Positions 23,379 to 35,200 of a stretch of DNA of 64,000 nt are shown here, in pieces. The stretch spans positions 1-64,000 of the forward strand of contig JASWJB010000061.1 in NCBI GenBank assembly GCA_032433595.1, read 5' to 3'. This DNA is from Conoideocrella luteorostrata. Taxonomy: Eukaryota > Ascomycota > Sordariomycetes > Hypocreales > Clavicipitaceae. Made by a program: the position numbers and the translations under genes. Numbering within the stretch: the stretch's first letter is position 1; every line of letters starts with the position of its first letter. Under the pieces are notes generated by a model, which was not told the origin of the DNA, made no database searches, and saw nothing but the letters and a program-made list of their open reading frames with translations.

Positions 23379-25130
23379 TACTAGATACAGCCATAGAGTG
23401 GTTTGCTAGGCCTTGGCTGGTTACGCGGACATCAGAAGCCATCAGAAAAAAAAAGGGGCAAAAGTGGGTCCATGATACATTTGGCCAGCTCTACGAGATA
23501 ACCTGCGAGACACCTCCAGCTTGTGCTGTGATTCTGCGTGTGGCGCATTGTAGCGCAACACACGATGAAGTTAAGGACCTAATACTACTCCGTAATACAG
23601 CGGGCTTTTGTTGCCCTATACTCCGTAGTGCTACGCTAAAGGCGCTAGTTTCCGTGCTAGCTGACTATCACATTATAGCAATCAAACTAGGCTGGTTGTT
23701 GCAGGAAAGCTGTGATACAGTGCTTTTGTACCGCTCGGGCGTCACACGCAACAAAAGCACCACAAGGCGCCACGTGCGCATACGCGGAATTGCGTGGAAT
23801 CCTGTGGAATTCAATCAAATCCCTCAGGCTGTTGAATTGCTAACATGCCTACGGAGTAGATGCTAGAAAAAGCCTCGATTCTGCCCACAATAGAAGAGCT
23901 GAAAACTAGTCGCACGCCACGGTGCACGGCAATGTGCAACAATCAGAGGCGCCAAGAGATTAGCTCAAGCCACCGGACCCCGCCACAACAGAATAAATAG
24001 GAATGGTAGGAATCTATCGAATTTAATGGGTTCGGGAAGGTCTGCGGAATCCCTACTCCGTACGGAGTACATTGTCGGAATCTAGAAAGGGATTTCAGGC
24101 ATAACTGCCGTCAAATTCCTCGTCAATTAGATAGAAACTAAAGACTACTTTCCACTACGGGCATCGGATGATCATAGCTGCTCACATTGAGACGTCGGGC
24201 AAACCGGGCTAATAACTCTCACACAAAAACATGTTCTAATTGTGTAACGGGGCAGCTTACCATTCTGCAGCACGAGTGCTATGTAGGTTTCAGCTTCGCT
24301 GCACGGGTTATGATGCTTGTCCCAGTGCCATGAGTATGCCATCACAGGTCGATTAGTTAGGTGCATGACCGAGTACGGAGTAAGAAAGAGTATATCTCAT
24401 CAAGTAAGGTTCGGAGCCGGTCTCATACGGCCGAATAATCCATACAATTATACCTGGGGTCCTTGTCAAGTCGTATCGGGCGAGAGCCTCGACCAATAGT
24501 CCAATCATCTTTCGGCCGCATTGACCAAAACAGAAATGTCCACTATCTTGCTTACCTTCTCCATCTCAGCTATCACCTTGAAAACGTATAGGGCAACCCA
24601 AACCTCTGTGACTGAATAGTATTTGTATCCGGCCAAAAAGCTTTTAGTAGCTGTTGAGACCCTGCTCCGCGGGGGCATTATAGAAACATAAGCAAGGCGA
24701 ATCCGACAATGCAGAGTAGCAATTTGGATGAGACAAAGTGAAGCATAGAAGTGCCGGGCTCTCTGTAAAGGGCATGTGTCAAAGACAGCATGATGAAAGA
24801 TTTATCAAATGGTTGCTAGTAAGGCGATGGATGGAAAGATGGTTGGTTATTGTACTGTTGGAGGACAGGCTGTTAGGTGCAGAGCCAACGTTATCTTGGA
24901 AGGAAACCAATAACCACAAATAGCATGCAAGATGGCCAGCCGCTCACCTACCGGGGCTCAGTGTAAGTGGCAAGGCTAAGGAATTTTGGGGTCCATGCGG
25001 CGGCATGTCTGACTTTCTAGCCTAATTTTAATGTTCAACTCCAGAAAGTAACATCAGTCTTTAACAAATCCAAAAGAGAATCGTGCTGTTGCGCCTAATT
25101 TATATTATTCAATAAGCTAAGCTCAAGACA
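23379..25130. other. Gene-poor stretch with repeat fragments
   Basis: No supported gene. At 23408-23500 a block (GGTTACGCGG..., poly-A, GGGGCAAAAGTGGG, GATACATTTGG) matches two blocks in the piggyBac-like region (56070-56130 and 56880-56960) in the same orientation, so it is a dispersed transposon end. Palindromes of the TACGGAGTA family occur at 23585, 23619, 23849, 24054-24069 (complete) and 24371. Confidence 0.5.
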
Positions 25131-25990
25131 TGGCCGACTATATTGCAATTGCTGCCCTTGGTGTTACGGTGGCCTGGGTGGTTCTCCGTGCAATCTTGCA
25201 TTTAACTCAAGATTCAAAGGAACCGACCTTTATTCCCAACTCTATTCCCTTTCTGAATCCCATTCTTTCACTTTTTATACAAAAATACAAACTTTTTATG
25301 GACTTATAGTAAATAGTCTTCAGTGCAATTACTTGGCTTTCGTAGTAGCTCGACTTATCATCGGGATACTAACAAGTTGATAACCTCCGGTACAATCTTC
25401 CGATTTACAGGTTATGTTTGCCTTTCGCTCGACTATATATCATCAGTGAAACATCTCTGATTTCCTTAGTCGAACGACAGACAAAGATTTTTCCTTTGCT
25501 TCAATTGAGGCAGACGCGACAGTAAACTTACCCAGTATGAGCTAGAAGGCAAATTTGACAATAAAGCACGACCCAACGAGTGATACCGGTGATTTTATGA
25601 CTTTTCACAAATCTTTTCGGCCAGCATTGGCCCTTGGACCAGGTCTCGATGCCATCTGTCGAAAGGTAGTTCAAGGCCTAACGGCATCCTATGATATAAT
25701 TCCACGACATTCAGGCCTTTGTTGCAGGTATTACGCTGTGCCCAGGTAGGCATTTTGCAAACACAGATATACTTGCGTTTGCAGCTCTGGCAATCGCCAG
25801 TGTAGAGATCGTGTCGACCGGCACAAGTGGAATGTGAAAACGGATCCGTCATTTGGATTGGGAGCTGCGAGAGTCTTTCTGCTACCTGATAGTGATATTG
25901 ACGTTAAGATACATCCTGAAGGAGACCAAATTTGGCGAGTCGTACTACCAGAGTCTAGTCGTGTAGCTCAGGAGAAGGATGATGATGATT
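25131..25990 (+). pseudogene. Cytochrome P450 pseudogene
   Basis: An ATG at 25131 opens an anchor plus the SIPFLNPILS block, ending at a TAG after about 59 codons. Further blocks follow in changing frames: DTGDFMTFHKSFRPALALGP near 25573-25640, the heme-loop C-terminal part CPGRHFANTDILAFAALAIA at 25739-25800, and FGLGAARVFLLPDSDIDVK near 25855-25910. Most of the centre, including the I-helix and ExxR motif, is missing. The pattern resembles CYP7/8-like fungal P450s. It is clearly non-functional. Confidence 0.75.
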
Positions 25991-26300
25991 GAGAGATACT
26001 CAACAGATAACCAAAAGCATATAGATTTAACAGACTGTAAACAGCTACAGTAGATGTCATAAACCAAACAAATTGCAACAAATTTCAGGTCGAGAGGCTT
26101 CGACAGCTACATCTCAATAGCTAATATGCAAACTAATTTCATCACACGTTTAGCTCTAGCGCTGGATATGATATTTTATTAAAGCACGTAACCTTGGAAG
26201 AACAGCATTTGAAAGCTGATCTAGCCTAGGTTTCCATATTATATATATGCAGCTCTTTTTATCGAACTGAGCTTTTTATTGAGCTTCTATGTAGCCACCG

Positions 26301-27421
26301 CTATGCGTTCAACTTGTACCGCTCGTAAATGGGCTCGTCTTCCGTCTGTGACTTGTGGCCATTTCTATCCAGCAAACGTGATGGCGCTGAAACAGGTGTG
26401 TTCTGCTGGTTCGACAGCTGAAACTCAAAATATACCATGAAATATGCCATGATCATCGTGATCTCAAGCCTCGCAACCTTTGCACCAACTGGGTCCTCGT
26501 AACGTTAGCTTCATGGGTCTGACACAAGTGCCATAAGAGTACTCACCACACGGATGGCAGCCAGAGCCCCAACCTACGTGAGTGTGCGGTTCAATTTTCT
26601 GGTTGGAATTTTCGCCAATATATCGACCTGTAATAAATGCGAGCGGCTCCGGATAGATTTTGGAGTCCATTTGGACATTATCAACGAGATACGCTGCGAA
26701 TGGCCCGTTGGGAATAACCTCGCCTGTATATTATTAAATGAATTAAACAACTCCCACTCGCTATTATGAAATAAAAGTGCTAGTGGTCTCCGATCTCATT
26801 GATCATGAGTTATAGAATCGCTTACGTTCGCTGTTCTGGCAACCGAACAGCAAGTTCATCGCACATGCCACGTATATCACCAGACCAGCTGGCAATTTTC
26901 AGCGTCAAATTATCCCGCTGCGTCATTGTTAAGATGACCTTGTTAAAATACCGAGCCCAGCTCTGCTCCTTGGCCGGCTCCTCTAGAGAGTGTATACCAG
27001 CCAAAAGCTCAACAAAACTATGCCGCACAAAATTAGTGGACGGAGCCGCACACATATGTCGAAAAAGAAAACACACGCATCCAGCGGGAAAATCAAGGCC
27101 TTTACTCTCATAAAACGTCTTTTTTCCAGCAAGTCCGCTGAGGCTAATAATGTGCTTTCTTCCGACATAGAAGTTGAAATTACCGTTAGATGAGTATTTG
27201 GTGCCTTGCATAAGCATATCAAGCCGTTTCGAGTAGAAATACAAGGCGGAGCCTACTATAGGCCAGTGGTAATCCCTCCATTCCTTTGGTGAGAATCTGG
27301 GGGGCGGGGCGCGTGCAACCATGCAATAAAGACACGTGAGAATGAAAATAGGTGCCAATGAATAAGAGAGGACAGTTGAACAAGAAACCTTCGCAAATAG
27401 CAGACCCATAATTGATGACAT
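26301..27421 (-). pseudogene. Cytochrome P450 pseudogene with central deletion
   Basis: From 27421 the minus strand encodes a full N-terminal third of a P450: a membrane anchor, then DYHWPIVGSALYFYSKRLDML and a beta-1 block up to about 26822. Only about 100 bp later the sequence resumes at the C-terminal GPFAAYLVDNV block, the heme loop VGWGSGCHPC (Cys near 26560) and, after an intron, ARLEITMIMAYFMVYFEF up to the stop at 26301. About 250 residues expected between them, including the I-helix and ExxR, are absent. The clean ends suggest one large deletion. The relic stands head-to-head with the intact P450 at 27954. Confidence 0.78.
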
Positions 27422-27953
27422 CGATCCGGATATTGACCGGTGAATATGATGACTAGTTGAAGTGCGGTTCGCCGCGCGTCAATTGAGACATGAGCGAGTG
27501 GACTGTTTTAAAGATGACGAACATCTCGGATTATATGCTACGGTATTGCTACTAATCTGCGGAGTAACGGTGCGGTAATAACGGCGCTTATTCCTGCCCC
27601 CCTGACTCTCTTCTTGGTCTCTCAAACCTTGACTGCAGATTGGGACGAGGTGCATGAGGCATGCAACTAAGGGCTAACAATAGTAATGTCACCCGCATAA
27701 TGCTCTCACCTTCTCGGTACTTTTCCACACATCGTACGATTTTCACCGAATAAAAACTGGAGGGGTAGCATTTATCCACTTTTTCGACGTTGCACCGTTG
27801 TTGGTTGGGAACTACTGACAAATTATTGGGAAATCACACCAAATCTGAGTCCCGCACACCACAAGCTTCCCCTTCCCATTTTCCATTGACCGATTCTCAT
27901 CATCATCTCGTAAGCCTTTGGAGTAAACCATAGAGTAGCTCCGGGCTGACAAT
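27422..27953. promoter_or_regulatory. Shared upstream region of two divergent P450s
   Basis: 532 bp between the start of the broken minus-strand P450 and the ATG of the intact plus-strand P450. It would have been a bidirectional promoter. No specific binding site can be assigned with confidence. Confidence 0.35.
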
Positions 27954-29807
27954 ATGCTTTCCTACCTTCTTCTTGGCCTGTCTTTTGTTGCGCTCATCGC
28001 CATGGCCTGGCGCAAGCTCTACCCGAAGCCCTACCTAGGCATCCCGTACAATGAGGAGTCAGCCAATCGCGTCACCGGCGATATTCCTGACCTTGTGCCT
28101 GTCATCGAAGCAAGCGGCGAGTTCTCCAATTCGGTGTTTTCCATCACTACGCAAAAACTGGGCACGCCAATCGCACAATTGTTGTTCCCCGCCATACGCA
28201 AGCCCTTGATCATCTTGGATGATCCACGAGAAATCGAGGACATTATAGTTCGCCGCAACAAGGAATTTGACAAAGCCCCAATGGCTATTGACATATTCTC
28301 TCCCATGTTCCCACATGCTTCAATCAGCCAGTACACAACGCCTAAACTAAAGGCTCAAAAGCGTTTGTGGGCTGATGTGATGAACACGGAGTTTCTTCGT
28401 AGGGCTGCGGCTCCTAATATCCATAAAGCTACTCTTGAATTAATCGAGCTCTGGAAACTTAAGGCATCTACCATATACAAGGATCAGTCCTTTAGCACAC
28501 TCGAAGATTTCCGGAATGCAGCGCTAGATGCTATCTGGGTGGCTCTGATTGGCGAGGAGCCCGGGATAACACGGTTTGAGATCATAAAGCTACAAAGACA
28601 AATTGCGGGCAATGGAGATATTCAGAATAAGCCCCCTGCTGGTGTATTTCTGAAGGAGGAGGTAGCCTACATTGGCCAAACCATAGCGCGGAATTCCAAT
28701 ACTCCAGTGCCGAAATGGGCTCAGAAGCTTGAGACATATACTCCACGATATCGTAAATTTCGATCCACAGTCACCAGAGAAATTAGCTTAGCCATGGAGA
28801 AAGCCGTGCATCGCTTCGAGCGTCTTGAAATAGGAAAATTAGAAGCAGACGAATATGATACTTGCATGATGGACTTGGTTCTTCGGCGGCAAGTTCTTGA
28901 AGCAAAAAAGGAGAAACAAGTTCTTACCGATCCGACCAAAGATCAGAACATGCTGGATGAGATGTTCGTCATGCTCGTTGGGGTTTGTAATTTGTTCCCG
29001 CCAAATTAAGAGCCTCTTGCTAACAGCATTCTTCCTCTAGGGTCACGACTCCACTGCTAATGCGCTTACTTGGTTCGTAAGGTTCATGGAAGCATACCCA
29101 GCCGTCCAAACCGAGTTGCGCGTGGCTCTTAACGCTGCCTTCCCCGGTTCTGAGCCACCTTCCGTCGAAGATATCCTTACAACAGATATCCCCTACCTTG
29201 ACGCCACATGCGAAGAGGGCTTCCGTCTCGCTGGTGTGGCCAAGGGCAATCTTCGCCAAGCGATCGTGGACACAGAGATTCTGGGCTGCAAAATACCGAA
29301 GGGAGCCGAGATCTTCATGAACTATCATATTAATCGCACACCTGTTCCTGTTGACGAGTCAAAACGTACTGTTGGCAGCAGAGCTACGGCGGCAAAGCAC
29401 GGGAATGGTCTCCAGGGGGATGCTGGTCGCGACATTGAAACGTTCGAGCCCAGACGATGGCTGGTTAAGGATGAGAAAACAGGCGAAGAGGTGCTGAATG
29501 CCTATGCCCTACCGAACATATCATTCGGAGGCGGCTACAGGGGCTGTTTTGGTAAGTTATTTTTGCATCAGCATCCGGGTGTTATTTTCATCTTGCCATA
29601 TGCCCATTTGTTACATTAGTGGTTGCTAATCATAAACGTTGTTGATTAGGACGTAAACTCGCCTTTATGGAATTCCGTATTGTTATCACATTGCTCATCT
29701 TGAACTTGAAGTTTCTGGAGTTGCCAGGAGATTTCAAGAACATGCGTGCTTCTGAGAAGATCTTCCGACAGCCCGATAAGCCATATGCAAGACTGCGAGA
29801 ACTGTAA
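27954..29807 (+). CDS. Cytochrome P450 of the polyketide cluster
   Basis: Exons 27954-28982, 29041-29551 and 29650-29807 join in phase to 565 residues. The N-terminal anchor is about residues 1-18. P450 marks are the I-helix GHDSTA (344-349), the ExxR motif at Glu402-Arg405, the FEPRRW block, and the heme loop FGGGYRGCFGRKLA with Cys512, where Tyr replaces the more common Arg/His. All essential elements are present, so the enzyme should be active. It is the nearest intact P450 to the PKS (2.5 kb from its 3' end, facing it) and is the likely oxidising enzyme of the pathway; this assignment rests on position. The first intron uses a GTTTGT donor. Confidence 0.88.
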
Positions 29808-30737
29808 TAGACACAAAGCGACCAAGGTATAGGCGATACATAACGGTGGTTCTAGCTATACAGTTCATGAATATAGAACTTGCTCATCTACTTAAGCCTT
29901 CGTCATGAGTGTCGTCTCGCGGATGGCCTGATTTGAATCCACGTAGTCGTGACTTTGTTTCGCAATGACCTATATCTCCTAGTTGTGAGTTGTGTCCCAA
30001 AGGTTAGCTGGGTCGATCCGTTGCTAAACTTATATCCTACGCACATGTCCTGCACTAACCGGCACGGAGTTAATAAAACAAAGTACATGCGTCGAATAGT
30101 GAGGCTGTGCCTCGGATAACGGGATAGTGCAGAATTGAGAAGGCTCAAGCAGCAATAACGTTGAGTGTGTACGCCTATGTGTTCGTAGCCCGTTGGTTAT
30201 CGTGTCACAACCAACACCAGTAAGCTCGTCGTCGATAACCATAGGAGTCTGTTGGCTGTCTACTCCGTTGTGTTCGACAAGTGGCTATTTCTGACGGGAC
30301 TGGTTCCCTCATGCATAGTGCGGATTTTAGACAAACAATGGATTGACTTGGACATTGTTAAAGATTAGCGTTCTAGGTGCATGCGAGATCATGGTGCTAG
30401 ATGCTTAGAGCATATTGTTCCAAATCTTCCACTATTCAAGCCTCGGCTGTTAATCAATGCAACAAAAGGTTGCATTGTCCCAATTCCGAAGGAGAGTGCT
30501 ATGTTTATTACCCTCTCTTATACCTGGGGACAAACCCGATAACTTCATACCACGAAGTCCATATTTAAGCAAGTCCAGAAACCAGGGGGGACCGATTACT
30601 CGGAAGCTTGTGCTGGCGTGTCGAGAAGCACAGTGATTCGGGAGAGCCTTTGAGTCTCCTTCTGTCGTGGAGTTGGGCCTCGGTGGTTGGCAAGCTTTTG
30701 TTCGACCTCTTCCGATTGGGATGGGGGGACAACCGCT
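29808..30737. other. Intergenic, no gene seen
   Basis: No supported coding sequence. A tRNA-like or rRNA sequence was also not seen. Confidence 0.4.
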
Positions 30738-30835
30738 TCATACCTGGTTGAGGGCGGTATTGCCTACGGGCGCAAGAGCACTTCGAGCCCTCGTATCACC
30801 ACAACGGATACCCTGACAGACTAGGCAAATTCCCT
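30738..30835 (-). mobile_element. piggyBac-like transposase fragment
   Basis: About 98 bp closely match 56326-56420 in the larger piggyBac relic (shared words include TTGCCTACGG, CACTTCGAGCCCTCGTATCA and CTAGGCAAATT). The same coding strand is implied. It is a short scrap with no ends visible. Confidence 0.65.
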
Positions 30836-31074
30836 TTTTCCGCTTTCCAACGCCATCAAGGGTCAAACCCTCACCGTCTCCTCGGCCTGGCAATCCGGAT
30901 AATTGGCTTGGTAAGTTATTGTCTTTTCTGCTCGGTCTAAAATGGACAGAATGAAAGCCGCACTAAAGATAATCTAATGCACTGAGTTCTAGAGGTCCTA
31001 GGCGCCGTAATAAGTAATTATAAAACGCGTTAATTTAGGCCGTTTACTGTTGGTAGCAACTATTCCTCTGCTCT

Positions 31075-31349
31075 GCTTCTAGTCTCTCTGTGACGTCCCG
31101 CTCGACAAGGTTAAGGACTTTGTAAAGACGGCAGCCAAGAGCACCTTCCACCCCACAAGTACATGCGCGATGATGCTGAGAAAGAATGGTGGTGTGGTGG
31201 ACTCCAGACTCAGGGTTTGGAGCACGAAAGGATTGCGAGTTGTCGATGCGAGTGTGATTCCTAATATTACGAGGGGAAATACCCAAAGCTCGGGGTACGC
31301 GATTGCGGAACACGCTGTGGATCTAATAAAATTTGATTTAGCGGCGTGA
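31075..31349 (+). pseudogene. GMC oxidoreductase C-terminal fragment
   Basis: The frame opens after a TAG near 31070 and ends at the TGA at 31347-31349. It encodes the C-terminal signature of GMC flavoenzymes: FHPTSTCAMM with the active-site His-Pro, GGVVDSRLRVWSTKGLRVVDASVIP, and the FAD-binding end RGNTQSSGYAIAEHAVDLI. The roughly 500 residues that should precede it are absent; instead a piggyBac scrap lies upstream. It could have been an aryl-alcohol or glucose oxidase-like enzyme. Confidence 0.8.
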
Positions 31350-32275
31350 CGGGAAGAATAATCGTGGGATTGTTATACTACTTGCCAGCCAAACTATAGT
31401 TGATGAAGAGTGTAATTACTATCTAGTATGGGTCTTCTGTTACATTAAGAATATCAACTATTAATTAAATAACATTATCTAAATAACTTATAATACAAAA
31501 TAAACTCAGAAGCAAATGTCTTAGCCCCTTCCCTCACCTCCGGGACGGAATCTACTATCAGTTAACATACAGAGTGTTACTGACACTGTCTTAGCCTCTG
31601 CTAGCCACCTTTCTCCTAACAATCCTACATGCATAACTATGACTAGTTAATAGGTCAATGAAAGCGAGACAATTTAAGCTGAGGCGGACTCTCCATCCCA
31701 TTTTCAAGTACGCCTCTACTTCTCTATGCTTAATTAACAATTACTTCTTTGACACCTACCACTACCAAAATATCCCCTTCCTGGGCTATATCCACTCTAT
31801 TTTCACTCCAGTCTATGTGCTACTAATAAACTTACTTGTTAAGACGTGTTTACACACATATCTTCTGTATTTAGTTTTCCTCTCTTGCTAGGTAATAACG
31901 CAATACCTAGCCCCTTTTCCTTCGCCCGTTACAGGACCTTGGATTCTCTTGTGAAAATAATCGGTTTATCCATGGTAGACCTCACTAGCCTGTCTCATTG
32001 TAACGGTTAATGGCGTGCTACATCATTACATACATCAGACGAGTTTTTTTCGCATGTACCCCACCGCCATAGTATAAAGCGACTGCACAGAGTTGTCAAG
32101 ATAACTTGTTTGAGCGGATGTTCGACAACTTACTACTGCTATATTGTAATGAGCGCCTGTTGTAGTATTCTGTGATATATTGTTTTGCTCACCCTAGATC
32201 GCCTAACCCCTACCCAGCCTGCTGATATGTACCTAGCTTTGGCGAAGCCGAAGCTCTGGCACGTCTATAGCTTCA
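31350..32275. other. AT-rich intergenic region
   Basis: No supported gene. This is the 3' flank of the PKS. The sequence is strongly AT-rich with short direct repeats. Confidence 0.4.
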
Positions 32276-35200
32276 TCACGACTTCAAAAGTGCCGGATAA
32301 TGGAGCTTATCAGGGTTATCCATATCTTTGATCAGCTCTGCTACACTAGGGTGTAACCCACGAGCAACTGCCCGTGCTGTCCACTCAGACATACTCAATA
32401 CCTCACATTTTATCCTCGTGCTATCATCAATCATGTTATTGTGAGCACGACCCGTTTCGACCTGTTCCTCTACTGGGTAGGAGACGCTTATGTGCATATT
32501 TGAGTCTGTGCCCATGTCCAAATCCAGAATCTCGAACATGCGGTCCAATGGAATTACAATATCGCCGACCTCATGGACATAAGATACGCCTCTGTTCGTC
32601 CTCGCCATATCGTTAGTGCCGTTACTATGCAGGCACCGCACAATCTTGTCACAGACACTCTTTACGTGAACCATATCCAGCGCTCCTTTGTTATACTTGA
32701 TCTCGGGCACCGCTTGGAGCATTCGGACATATTTTAATAGACCATTCAGCCAGTCCATGCTTGCCCGCTCCCCTTTACTATCCTCGTTCAGACGCAAAAT
32801 GGCGCTTGGTCGGTGAATCCAGACAGGTAAACCTGTTTGCTCGCTTATCCGCTCCAACATTCGCTCACATACTAACTTGCTTATTGTGTACCCTTCACCA
32901 TCTAGCCCTGGTGGTAGGCCGTTTACCCGCTCTGGCCGTAGCTCTGTGTTCTTGGAGAAAAGGCCGACTCCAACGGTGGACACGTAGTGCAGTGGGATTC
33001 TCCGAGGCAGGCACATTCGTGCGAGCTCCGCTGTCGAGCCGACATTAGCGTCGCGTAGGGCCATATAGGGCTTCAAGTGTGACGTGTCAGCGCCAACATG
33101 CACAACGGCGTCTGCAACTGCAAAGATGGAGGCGCAGTCGAAGGGCGACAGGCCGAGACGCGGGAGGGTGAAGTCGCCAGTTTGGAAAATGACTCGGGGG
33201 TCCGCATGAGTTGCAAGGCGCCGCATACCGATGCATATGGCCCTGCCGTTTCTGGGCAGTATTTGAAGGATATGTTTGAGAAGATGAGACCCGACGAGAC
33301 CTGTGATGCCGGTGAGAACGATGGCTTGCGGGGGTGCTGATGGCGAGGGGATGTAGCCGGACGAGGACTTGAGAAGATGAGCAAGTTCGGTGTCGAAAGT
33401 TGGAGGGCGCGTCTCTGCTTCCCAGTCGACCTCGAGGCCGCTTCCATCATATTGTGGGCTCGGCTGGCAGGACGGTGGTGAGATGAAGCCGGGGGTGGTT
33501 GTTTGATACGTTTCGGTGTCGCTCCGACCGTCGAAATTCACCGACGACGTCGTCACGGGTTTTCCGGCTGCAAAATTAGCCGCCTGGGGCTTAATTTCTG
33601 CCGAAAAACTCCTTGCAGCCAGCTGTACCAGGCTTTCCATATTGTTATGACTCAAAATACGCATCACAGGTATGTTTACTCCGGTTGCCTTCAGGAACCA
33701 GCTTCGGATGTCGACCGAGACTAGGGAGTCGAGTCCTATCTCGTTACTACGCATCTTCATGAGCTCAGCATCTTCCTTGTCGGTAATTTGAAGCTCCTGA
33801 CGCAGCAGAGCGGCGAAAGCCTCCCGGATCACCTTCTCGGAGTTAGCGGCGGTTCGACTCGCCTTCAACCGCTCCTTAACCACAGCCGGTGCGTTGCTTC
33901 TCATGCCTGCGTCATGACCGGTCTCCAACACGTGGTACATCTTCTTTTGTACAATCATGTGGGCGAACTTAGGATCATCAAACCAAATTGGAGGCAAAGT
34001 CATGTTGTGTTCTGCGTACAACAAGCCTGTGGTGAGCTCAGGAGCCTTATTCCTCCAGGGCTGCCCAGCCGCTATGGCTTCACCGATGATCTGGTGATAG
34101 TCCTCCTCCGATAAGTGCATCATGTTCCCGCGCGTCATGGACAAATCCAGCGTATGCTTGTAATTGGTAGATCTTTGGATGTAGCCTGCTCCGACGATGG
34201 CGCCAATATTAACCGCCGTTCCTGCAAGCCCTTGTTTCCTCCGAGCCGCGACAAGCGCGCATTGAAAGGCGTTAGCTGCTGCATAATTTGCTTGTCCTGG
34301 ATTGCCAATTATGTAGTTGATCGAAGAGAAGAGTATAAAAAAGCTAAGCAGCGGTTCGTCCAGCGAGAAGAGTTTGTCCAAATTGAAGCTACCTCTTACT
34401 TTAGGCCGCAAGACGTCGTCAAGTTGCTGAAAGGTCATGTTGCGGATCGATGTATCGCGCAGCACCATGGCACCATTAAACACGCCTGCAATAGGCGGCA
34501 GCGTTCTCTTGATAGAAGTGTGGGCAACGGTAAGAGCTCGCCAATCGGTGATATCGCTGAGGGGACTCGATCAATAACATGCTTCTCATCAGAGGGTTTC
34601 ATCAGATCAGGTATTTGTCTTACCAGGGGAGAATAGTGATGTCTATACCACATTGACGGTGCGAGTTCATCCAAGCTTGTTCTATGTTGGGCTTCCGGCT
34701 GGTGATGACAATGTGTGTCGCTCCGGCGTGAATCATCCAGTCACGCAATGAAATACCTAGATCACCGGAAAGTCCGAGCACCCAGTAGGTTTTATTTGGC
34801 TTGAACACAGATCTGCCCATATCTAGCCTCCTTATGCGGGCTGGCAGTCGGGTGCTCGAGGAGAGATTCACAACGGTGAGACGCTCCCAGCCATTTTCAT
34901 CATTACGACCGGCAGCTCCATTGACATCGGGAACAGCAGCATGAAGACCTTGAAAGACGAGCTGCTCGAGCTCGACGAAACTAGCCTTGTTGGAAAACTC
35001 ATTGCTGTACAGTTGTGTATATTGGAGCGCTTTCTGGAGATGCTGCACCAGTGAAGGTTCTTCAGCGGGGCCACATTCGGAGCCAACTAGAGAGAAGAGA
35101 GTATTGGATGTTTCTAAGCGACAAGACGCCGGGAGACATGCTAGAATGATGTCACGAGTCTCTGAATAAGTGTTCTCCGATATCAGGGTGACGAAGCATG

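Noticed and set aside
23318..23866. A 182-codon open frame on the plus strand
   Set aside because: It begins inside the 137-bp inverted repeat, runs through a dispersed transposon end and several TACTCCGTA motifs, and shows no family motif.
32276..34556. A PKS-NRPS hybrid reading of the synthase
   Set aside because: After the ACP the sequence goes straight into an NAD-binding reductase domain; there are no condensation or adenylation motifs.
34557..34623. A frame break in the KR region of the PKS
   Set aside because: A clean 67-bp GT-AG intron restores the conserved CDITDWRAL block and the frame.
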